In this document: piece after piece, positions 23,614 to 29,952 of the stretch | Position numbering within the stretch: position 1 is the stretch's first letter | Layout: every line of letters begins with the position of its first letter | Assembly: GCA_043813895.1 (NCBI GenBank) | Contig: JBDRKQ010000205.1 | Span: 1 to 29,952 of the forward strand | Reading direction: 5' to 3' | DNA: 29,952 nucleotides | Origin: CAZTAR01 sp043813895 | GTDB taxonomy: Bacteria; Planctomycetota; Phycisphaerae; UBA1845; UTPLA1 | Program-made: the position numbers and the translations under genes | The notes under the pieces: generated by a model | Databases searched by the model: none | Seen by the model: only the letters and a program-made list of their open reading frames with translations | Told to the model about the DNA's origin: nothing

Positions 23614-23695
23614 CTCAAGAGCCCCTGGCCTTGGCCAGGGGGTGCTCTGTGACAAGTGGGAACGTACCCCCCGGCCAAGGCCGGGGGCTCTTGAG
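23614..23695. repeat. 82-bp element with palindromic arms, between convergent genes; possible bidirectional terminator
   Basis: The ends CTCAAGAGCCCC and GGGGCTCTTGAG form an inverted repeat that extends about 30 bases per arm with two mismatches. Each arm is itself a palindrome: CCCCTGGCCTTGGCCAGGGG on the left and, on the opposite strand, CCCCCGGCCTTGGCCGGGGG on the right. The two differences preserve pairing within each arm. It begins 20 bases after the pssA stop and ends 3 bases before the stop of the TPR gene on the other strand. Confidence 0.75.
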
Positions 23696-23698
23696 TTG

Positions 23699-25480
23699 CT
23701 AATCGTCGCGCTTGGGTTCTCGCGAGAACCGGCGCAGGTATTCGATCATTTTCTCCGCCTCCTTGGAGCCGAGCTGCTGCGCTTTGCGCGTATGCTTCCA
23801 GGCGAGGCCGTCGCGTCGGAGGCCGGCGTACGCCTCTCCCAGTCCGGCGTGTACCTTGGCGAGATCGGATCGGGGCAGGTCGGGTCGGTGATCCAGCGCT
23901 TCCTCAAAGAAGGCGATCGCGTCCTCGAACTTCCTCGCCTTGCAGCAGATGACACCGAGATTGGCATAGGCGAATGCGAAGTCGGGTTTCAGGTCGATTG
24001 CCCGGCTGACGTGAACGGAAGCTTGCGCGTACTCACCCTTCGCCAACAGGGCCGCGCCGAGATTGCACTCGGCGACGGCGCACTTGGGATCAGCATCAAT
24101 CACCGTCCGCCAAAGGCGATCCGAATCGTGCCAGACGGTCACCTGTCGGCGCGAAGCGGAGACCAGCCCGGCCGCTGCAAGCCCGATGCCGATAGCGAGC
24201 GCGCCGCGCAGGACCTTTCGTCCCACATCGGCGTGTTGCCAGGCCTTGAAGATCGCTCCGGCCGACAAGATCACGACCGGCATGATCGCGAGGTAGCTGT
24301 AGCGATCGGCAACGGTCTGCTGGCTGATCTGCACAATACCCAAGTTTGGGATCAGGATGACGACATAGGCGCCCCACGCCGCGAGCAGTGCCGGCCATCG
24401 TTGCCGCATGACAACCACTCCGACCGTCAAGGCGAGCACACCAAGCCCGCACAGGCCGAACGACGCGTGTGCCAGGCCTATGTCACCCGGCAGCCGGTAA
24501 TAGGGAAGCAGGCCAGTGGGGATGATGCTCTTCCACAGGTAGAAGATCAGGCCGTACGCGGCCTGCGCCAATCGGGCGCTTGCGTCGAAGTCCCCGAGTG
24601 GTACGCGCGTGTCGCTGTAATCCTTGGCCGCGGCGGCCCAAACCGAGACGACGACGGCAACCGCGAAGAAGGGGGCCTTCTCGATCACGAGTCGCGCGAG
24701 ACCTCGGAAGGGTCGGTTCGCTTGCCCTCGCCCTTGCCACCGCCCGAGTGGATACAGATCGAGGATCAACAGGAGAACCGGCAGGCTGACGGCAACGGCC
24801 TTCGACATGACTGCCAAGAGGTAGCAAACGAACGTGATCGCCAGGCCGATCCGCCGCCGCCGCGTCGCCGACGGGGGGCGCTGCGTATGGACGTACGCCC
24901 AAGTGCCGAGCAGGCAGAAAAACGCCGCCGGCAGATAGGGCTGACACGACACCCAGGCGATCGCCTCAACGCGAAGCGGGTGTGCGGCAAAGAGCATGGC
25001 CGCTGCTGCCGCGCACACGCGCGTGCCGATCGGTCGGGCGTTGCAGGCCGCCGGCATCGCCGCGGCCAACAGTGAGGCTGCGAGGAAGTAGAGCAATGCG
25101 GCGTTGGCGGCATGAATGATGAGACTGGCTGTGTGGTACGTGGCCGGCGCCATTGCGCCGATCCGGTACTGCAATCCAAGAAGAAGCCAGCCGACCGGCT
25201 GCCACACGCCCAGGTGATAGGTAGACCACGCCCACTGCCAGTTGGCGGCGCTGAGGCCGCGATAGTCCGTGTTGAGGAGGAAGTTCCGGTCGTCGTCCCA
25301 GTTGAGGAACTCGTTGTGCAGGCCCGGCTGGAACGCGCAGACGGACAAACCGATGACGGCCGCCACGCACAGGGCCGAGATCAACGCATGTGGAAATCCT
25401 GCGGCGAGCGCGGGGTCGGCCTCGGACGGTGCGCGCCGTGTCGGAGAGGGCCGAGTCGATGTGCGCCGTATTGATGTCAC
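23699..25480 (-). CDS. Multi-spanning membrane protein with C-terminal TPR repeats (TMTC/O-mannosyltransferase-like)
   Basis: The product of about 593 residues has roughly ten to twelve hydrophobic segments, then TPR repeats over the last ~150 residues (CAVAECNLGAALLAKGEYAQASVHVSRAI; AFAYANLGVICCKARKFEDAIAFFEEAL). After the first membrane span stands FLNWDDDRNFLLN, the acidic WDD motif common in GT-C-fold mannosyltransferase-like (PMT/TMTC) proteins. HPLRVEAIAWVS follows and is also typical of this group. A glycosyl transfer role on the outer membrane face is plausible but unproven. The start is uncertain: GTG 25480 has AGGAG upstream at long spacing, and TTG 25519 would add 13 residues. The TAG stop abuts the palindromic element at 23614-23695. 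Confidence 0.8.
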   Translation of the reverse strand: MTSIRRTSTRPSPTRRAPSEADPALAAGFPHALISALCVAAVIGLSVCAFQPGLHNEFLNWDDDRNFLLNTDYRGLSAANWQWAWSTYHLGVWQPVGWLLLGLQYRIGAMAPATYHTASLIIHAANAALLYFLAASLLAAAMPAACNARPIGTRVCAAAAAMLFAAHPLRVEAIAWVSCQPYLPAAFFCLLGTWAYVHTQRPPSATRRRRIGLAITFVCYLLAVMSKAVAVSLPVLLLILDLYPLGRWQGRGQANRPFRGLARLVIEKAPFFAVAVVVSVWAAAAKDYSDTRVPLGDFDASARLAQAAYGLIFYLWKSIIPTGLLPYYRLPGDIGLAHASFGLCGLGVLALTVGVVVMRQRWPALLAAWGAYVVILIPNLGIVQISQQTVADRYSYLAIMPVVILSAGAIFKAWQHADVGRKVLRGALAIGIGLAAAGLVSASRRQVTVWHDSDRLWRTVIDADPKCAVAECNLGAALLAKGEYAQASVHVSRAIDLKPDFAFAYANLGVICCKARKFEDAIAFFEEALDHRPDLPRSDLAKVHAGLGEAYAGLRRDGLAWKHTRKAQQLGSKEAEKMIEYLRRFSREPKRDD

Positions 25481-25876
25481 AATCGGTCTGCAACTCCTAC
25501 CATCGCACGCTGAAGCCAATGGCCGCGTCCTACAGGATACGCATCGGCGTTGCTCAATCTGAACGCCAGGAAGACGGGCCGTAAATTGCCCCCGGGCCGG
25601 GCGGGACCGGGCTGCGTCTCATGCACGACTATCGGACGATTACAAGCGTCGTCGGTTCGCCAGGTGTTTGCAAGACGCACCGAACTCGCATAACCGGGAC
25701 AGGCCTGTCGAACGGGCTACGCGGGGCCAGGCGACGTAACTGCCCAGTCTCTATGGGATTCTGACCTCGGCGACGCCGTGATTCAGCGGTGCGACCGCAG
25801 GTACGCCGCGTGCGGACCACGCCGGGTAATCGGCGGAAGTGCGAAGCAGAGGGTTGCGAGCGTGGGGGGAAGAGGA
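25481..25876. other. Divergent intergenic region without recognisable content
   Basis: These 396 bases separate the TPR membrane protein from the small coiled-coil gene. I see no gene, no strong promoter pair and no clear repeat. Promoters for both flanking genes are expected here. Confidence 0.5.
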
Positions 25877-26140
25877 ATGGACGAGCAGGCCTTTCATCAG
25901 AAGCTGGCTGAATTGGTCAAAGCGATCGGAAACATCCCGGCGGAGGATCAGGCGAAGCTCCAGGCGATTGCCTCGCAAACACAAGAGCGCCACGAGAAGC
26001 TCAAGCAAACGGTCGCCAGCCTTCAAGACTCGATCGATTACTTGCGATTGTCCATCAAGTACTTGCTGTTCGATCTGGAGGCGACCCGCAGGGAAAACGG
26101 CCAGCTCCGCAAGATGCTCGAAGATCGATCGGGCGAGTAA
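25877..26140 (+). CDS. Small coiled-coil protein conserved in planctomycetes (unknown function)
   Basis: The 87-residue product is almost entirely helical. Residues ~32-80 are predicted coiled coil with the segment SLQDSIDYLRLSIKYLLFDL, followed by EATRRENGQLRKMLED. I recall similar short proteins with a DYLRL-IKYxLFDLEATRREN core in other Planctomycetota, but have no database result. It could be a DNA-binding or scaffolding small protein; no helix-turn-helix is visible. ATG 25877 is chosen because GGGGGA lies six bases upstream and the conserved part starts after it. The frame is open back to 25778 but has no sensible sequence there. It is separated from the protease by about 650 bases. Confidence 0.75.
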   Translation: MDEQAFHQKLAELVKAIGNIPAEDQAKLQAIASQTQERHEKLKQTVASLQDSIDYLRLSIKYLLFDLEATRRENGQLRKMLEDRSGE

Positions 26141-26787
26141 GACTGCCGACAATGCCGGACCATCTCTGGATTGTGGCACAGATGCAGGTCGTCCGGAGCT
26201 TGCTTCCATGGTCTGATTCTGTTCGCCTGCAAAGAGATGGACATTTCCGTACACGTCCGTAAAAGCAGGTGCCCCAGGCCGTCCGGCCTGCCACCGGGGA
26301 TAGGAAACACAGCCCCAACCCGCGTATAATAAAGGCGGACCCAAGGAAGGGCCCTTGCTCCGGCCCTGCCCGGGCTCACGGCGAGGCCATCGAATGCTCG
26401 ATCCCGCGCCGAGAACCGGAGCGAACCGGCCCAAAGAGCATTGTTTTTCATCGCGACCTCGGTTATTCTGATGTTGGTCTCCGGCGTGCCGCAGAGAGTA
26501 CGGTGAACTGTGCGATAACACTCAGCCCGGCCCTCCGGCATGGGCTTGCGCGGGCGGCGAGTCGGCGGGGCTGGCTTACTGATTACTACACAGGGGGTAG
26601 CGGCGAAGATTCTACACCGAGATCGCGATTCCAGAATCGCCCCCCCTACAGGCAGTCGAACCACGGAGTTCCCCCGACCGCGTGGTCGAGATTCGATGCG
26701 AACGAACACCACATACCCGTGAGACAAGCTTGGCTCGGGCGGCGCGCTGCGCGCCGCCAACGTCCTAGTGTCCATGTGAGGAAGGCC
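26141..26787. other. Long intergenic region with hairpins upstream of the protease
   Basis: This 647-base stretch lacks a convincing gene. Contents: a hairpin CAGGCCG-TC-CGGCCTG at 26275-26290 flanked by GGTG/CACC, a TATAAT at 26325-26330, a frame at about 26439-26480 reading SIVFHRDLGYSDVG (resembling a sulfatase start) and the near-perfect palindrome GGCGGCGCGCTGCGCGCCGC just before 26760. The protease frame stays open back to 26269, but the codons before 26788 encode no recognisable sequence. Confidence 0.5.
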
Positions 26788-29700
26788 ATGAACAACACCA
26801 GAACTCATCCGAATTGGTGCGCTGCAAACTCTGTCGAGTTCCGCGAAGACGCTCGCCCCAAGGCTTCCACTGACGATACCCGACAAAGGCCCTGGGGAAC
26901 GAGTTGGATCAGCTCGCTCGGCGCGATCATGCTGGCCGTGCTGCTGCCCACAGGCACAGCCTCCGCGCAGTCACAGGAGCAGGGGCAATCAGCCGGCGGC
27001 TCGCCAGGGCAAAGGCTCACGATCCTCGATCAGGACGAAGCCGAGCGAGTAGCCGGCGAGTGGGGGATAAGGCTGCGTGGCGAGACGTCCCAAGGCCGTG
27101 TGTTCGAGTTGCAGCGAATTGTGAACGGCATGCCGTTCTATTACATCACGCACAACCTCGATGCCGCGGACTCCTTGAGTACGGACGAGTGCTGGCCCGG
27201 GGGTTCGACCGGCTACGGGTTGACAGGTGCCGGCGTGCGGCTGGGCATCTGGGACGGCGGCGGTACGCGAACCACACATATCGAATTCAGCGGCCGGGCG
27301 ACACAGATTGAGCCGTTTTCCATGCTGAGTTCCCACGCGACGCACGTGGCCGGCACCATGATCGGCGAGGGCCTCTGGCCGGGGGGATTTGGATACCCGG
27401 TTGGTCAGAGTCGAGGGGGGGCGCATGAAGCAACGCTCGATTGTTATGATTGGAACAACGACCTCAACGAGATGGACCTCGCGGCACAACAGGGTTTGCC
27501 CGTGTCCAATCATTCCTACGGCCTGATCACGGGCTGGGTTGAGGATAATTTCGGGGCGGGATGGGGTTGGTACTGGTTCGGAGATGTCACCGTCAGCCAG
27601 GAGGAGGACTACTACTTCGGGTTCTACAGTGATGAGTCGGTCGCATGGGACCAGACTACCTACGATAATCCCCATTATCTATTCGTTACATCGGCCGGAA
27701 ACGACCGCAACGAAGGGCCTTCCGCCGGCACTTCGCACTGGTACTGGGACGACGGCACAGAGGATTGGGTAACGAGCTCCACGACTCGGAACAAGGACGG
27801 CAACAGCGGATACGATTGTATCGGCCATGCGGGCATTTCCAAGAACGGACTGACGGTCGGCGCCGTTAATGACGTCGTCGGGGGATACAGCGATCCCCGC
27901 GACGTCTCGATGACCTCGTTCTCGTGCTGGGGTCCGGCGGACGACGGGCGGATCAAACCGGACATCGTCGGAAACGGCTTGTGGCTGTTTTCCGCCTATC
28001 ACAATCCGGATTATCCCGGCGAGGATAACTGGTATGCGGAATATTCGGGCACGTCGATGGCTTCGCCGAATGTCACCGGCTCGCTCGGTCTGCTGCTCGA
28101 ACACTACCGCGGCACGCACCCCGGCATCCCGGATCTGCTCGCCGCTTCGCTCAAAGGCCTCGCGATCCACACGGCAGATGAATGCGGCTCGAACCCAGGG
28201 CCGGATTACGAATTCGGCTGGGGCTTGATGAACACGGCGAAGGCCGCCGCGTTGATCAGTAAGGATACTCTTCAGTCGCTGACCATTTCAGAATGGACGC
28301 TGTCCGACAGCGACGCCGTGCTGTTGGCGGTCACGACCAGCAAAGGCTCCGATGAGCTGCGAGCCACGATTTGCTGGACCGACCCACCCGGCACGCCGCC
28401 TGCAGCCGCAGTGGACCCGACCACAAAGATGCTCGTCAACGACCTCGACATGCGGATTACTTCTTCAGACGGGGCGGTGGTGTATGCCCCGTGGGTGTTG
28501 GATGTCGGCAACCCAACGGCCGCGGCGACAACCGGCGACAACGATGTAGATAACGTCGAACAGATTGTCATCGAAGCACCAGGCGCCAATGTCTTCTTCC
28601 TTCAAGTGACTTCGAAGGGTCCCCTGGCCGGCGGCGAGCAGAGAGTCTCTCTGATCATCAGCGGGGCCTCCAGTATCACCTCCGACTGCAATGACAACGG
28701 TATCAACGATCTAACCGACATCTCCTCGGGAACGAGCCAAGACTGCAACGGAAACTCCTTCCCGGATGAATGCGACATCGTGGCCGGCGTTAGCGCCGAC
28801 TGCAACGGAAACGACAAACCTGACGAATGCGATATCTCATCGGGGCTTGAAGAAGACTGTAATGTAGACTTCATTCCCGATTCGTGTCTACCGCCCATAA
28901 CTGTCAACCTCGGGCCTGATCGCGAGCTTGCACCGAACAGGACACACGTGACGTTGGCTCCGCTGTTTTCTATCCAAGGCGGAGTGGGCACTTTGAGCTA
29001 CTTCTGGGAAATCGTCTCGGGTCCGAGCTCGAGTGGAATCGACAACGCATCCGCGTTGGAACCTGCCTTCACGCCGCCGGCCGTTGGAACCTATGTGGTG
29101 CGCTGCACGGTAACCGATTCTTCGCCAGGGCCGTGTTCGCATTCCGACGAATTCACGATTCACGTTGCGGATCTCGTGGCAAACGTTACGAACGATATGG
29201 CCGCCTGTTTAGACTTTGACACGTTGCCGCTTGGCGGCAGCCCGACTGCATCCGGTGGAACGTCGCCCCTCATCTATGCCTGGTCAGTGATAGACGGCCC
29301 GTCGGATTTCGACAGCTTTTCCAGCACTATTTCCAATCCGACGCTCTTGCCCCCGGCCAAAGAAGACTACGACGTACAGGTGGTCATCACGGATTCCTCG
29401 GATCCCCCGTACACCGTGACGGAGATGGTTCACATCAGTGTGGGGGACGGCCCCACCGTCTCGGCCGGCACTGCCGAAACGTACCACCCCATCATCATGG
29501 TCGGTGCGGAGTTGCCTCTGGGTGGAAGCCCCACGGGTTCCGGCGGCACGTTGCCGTACAGTTACGGATGGTCCATCCCGGTCAATCCGAACGACGGCGG
29601 TACGATCAGTGACGTCACCGCCGCCAACCCGACGTTCAGCGCGACCGAGATTGGGGCCTATGTGATACGCCTGCAACTGACGGACGCCTCCGGGTGTCCC

Positions 29701-29880
29701 GCCGAGACGCGGTTCACCGTCTCGGTAGTCAAAGATCCGCCCTCGTCCACCGCGCCGATCGTGCCGGGATTGAACCCGGGCCAATGCGGGACGTGTGGCG
29801 CAACAGGTGCAGCCTCGTTGGGCACGCTCTTCATTTGCTGCGTCGTCCTGTATTCCAGAAGACGACCGAGCCGACGGTAA
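26788..29880 (+). CDS. Secreted subtilisin-like (S8) serine protease with DCNxNG repeats, Ig/PKD-like domains and C-terminal sorting-type tail
   Basis: The 1030-residue protein starts at ATG 26788, with GAGGAAGG upstream. A long basic N-region leads to a signal peptide (hydrophobic ~41-56, probable cleavage after TASA60). The protease domain has the catalytic Asp in GIWDGGGTR (D156), His in SSHATHVAGT (H183) and Ser in SGTSMASPNVTG (S423), so it should be active. A beta-rich domain with NDLDMRI follows. Residues ~633-700 hold repeats of the type DCNGNSFPDECDI, which resemble calcium-binding dockerin-like or thrombospondin type 3 repeats. About three PKD/Ig-like modules (~705-985) each contain LGGSPTxSGGT-type phrases. 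The tail has CGTCG at 1000-1004, a hydrophobic segment and RRRPSRR, like a MYXO/PEP-CTERM-type sorting signal. Confidence 0.9.
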   Translation: MNNTRTHPNWCAANSVEFREDARPKASTDDTRQRPWGTSWISSLGAIMLAVLLPTGTASAQSQEQGQSAGGSPGQRLTILDQDEAERVAGEWGIRLRGETSQGRVFELQRIVNGMPFYYITHNLDAADSLSTDECWPGGSTGYGLTGAGVRLGIWDGGGTRTTHIEFSGRATQIEPFSMLSSHATHVAGTMIGEGLWPGGFGYPVGQSRGGAHEATLDCYDWNNDLNEMDLAAQQGLPVSNHSYGLITGWVEDNFGAGWGWYWFGDVTVSQEEDYYFGFYSDESVAWDQTTYDNPHYLFVTSAGNDRNEGPSAGTSHWYWDDGTEDWVTSSTTRNKDGNSGYDCIGHAGISKNGLTVGAVNDVVGGYSDPRDVSMTSFSCWGPADDGRIKPDIVGNGLWLFSAYHNPDYPGEDNWYAEYSGTSMASPNVTGSLGLLLEHYRGTHPGIPDLLAASLKGLAIHTADECGSNPGPDYEFGWGLMNTAKAAALISKDTLQSLTISEWTLSDSDAVLLAVTTSKGSDELRATICWTDPPGTPPAAAVDPTTKMLVNDLDMRITSSDGAVVYAPWVLDVGNPTAAATTGDNDVDNVEQIVIEAPGANVFFLQVTSKGPLAGGEQRVSLIISGASSITSDCNDNGINDLTDISSGTSQDCNGNSFPDECDIVAGVSADCNGNDKPDECDISSGLEEDCNVDFIPDSCLPPITVNLGPDRELAPNRTHVTLAPLFSIQGGVGTLSYFWEIVSGPSSSGIDNASALEPAFTPPAVGTYVVRCTVTDSSPGPCSHSDEFTIHVADLVANVTNDMAACLDFDTLPLGGSPTASGGTSPLIYAWSVIDGPSDFDSFSSTISNPTLLPPAKEDYDVQVVITDSSDPPYTVTEMVHISVGDGPTVSAGTAETYHPIIMVGAELPLGGSPTGSGGTLPYSYGWSIPVNPNDGGTISDVTAANPTFSATEIGAYVIRLQLTDASGCPAETRFTVSVVKDPPSSTAPIVPGLNPGQCGTCGATGAASLGTLFICCVVLYSRRRPSRR

Positions 29881-29952
29881 AACAGCCGAACACCAGCGCT
29901 CGATTCCCGTCCCATTCTCGGGTGTCTGCTCAAACCGGACTGTGACATGAGC

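Noticed and set aside
23642..25075. 477-residue open frame on the plus strand
   Set aside because: It is antisense to the membrane TPR protein and begins inside the 82-bp palindromic element; composition is low-complexity Asp/Gly/Arg.
26269..26787. N-terminal extension of the protease to about 1203 residues
   Set aside because: The signal peptide begins after residue ~40 of the ATG 26788 product, a good Shine-Dalgarno precedes that ATG and the upstream codons include palindromic repeats.
1..29952. CRISPR array, tRNA, rRNA or transposase gene
   Set aside because: No regularly spaced direct repeats, no cloverleaf with a TTCGA-type loop, no rRNA-like stretch and no DDE or tyrosine/serine recombinase motif was seen on either strand.

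Overview
The window looks like chromosomal DNA of an uncultured or little-studied member of the Planctomycetota. This is inferred from several markers, not from a database search. They are the cysteine/asparagine-rich DCNxNGxPDxCD spacer of the secreted protease, a short coiled-coil protein with a DYLRLSIKYLLFDLEATRREN-type core, interspersed repeats whose translations read NPKRKRG/TRNASEG, large TPR membrane proteins, and many GC-rich palindromic intergenic elements. Gene order is that of an ordinary chromosome. I see no phage, no transposase, no CRISPR array and no rRNA or tRNA gene.

Layout: positions 1-780 hold no convincing gene. A co-directional cluster follows: a secreted Ig-like/TPR protein (781-2394), the DNA polymerase III delta subunit HolA (2478-3500), a lipoprotein (3512-5080), a degenerate methyltransferase-like protein (5111-5725) and a UroD-family protein (5882-7012). 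An adenylylsulfate-kinase relic sits on the minus strand at 7284-7419, beside a palindromic repeat. A metallophosphoesterase (7524-8387) overlaps, tail to tail, a 1065-residue minus-strand protein. That protein joins a GAF-like region, a PEP/pyruvate-binding (PPDK N-terminal, ATP-grasp) region and a terminal nucleotidyltransferase. A paralogue with only the PPDK-like part lies upstream of it (11757-13505), and glutamate dehydrogenase is divergent from the pair (13834-15120). Then come a double WaaP-like kinase (15358-17181) and peptide release factor 2, with a +1 programmed frameshift, on the minus strand. A membrane-anchored purple-acid-phosphatase-like protein and an RdgC-like protein are on the plus strand. 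The phospholipid pair psd-pssA, a multi-spanning TPR protein on the minus strand, a small coiled-coil protein and a 1030-residue subtilisin-like protease with a C-terminal sorting-type tail complete the window.

How the genes work together: Psd and PssA are consecutive steps of phosphatidylethanolamine synthesis (CDP-diacylglycerol to phosphatidylserine to phosphatidylethanolamine), and their spacing suggests translational coupling. The two PPDK-like proteins share both a degenerate ATP-grasp core and a C-terminal block (GRWGS ... HFF) that I cannot assign. They lack the phosphohistidine and PEP-binding modules of real PEP synthase or pyruvate phosphate dikinase, so they are the best candidates here for an undescribed activity. 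Possible coupling to the neighbouring glutamate dehydrogenase is only a hypothesis.

The most unusual non-coding content is a set of palindromic repeats. One family has an inverted copy at 481-595 and another at 1542-1707, where it has been absorbed in frame into a coding sequence. A 61-bp two-hairpin element occurs at 7209 and 15144, with half a copy at 21605, and shows compensatory changes in its stems. An 82-bp element with self-palindromic arms separates the convergent pssA and TPR genes.
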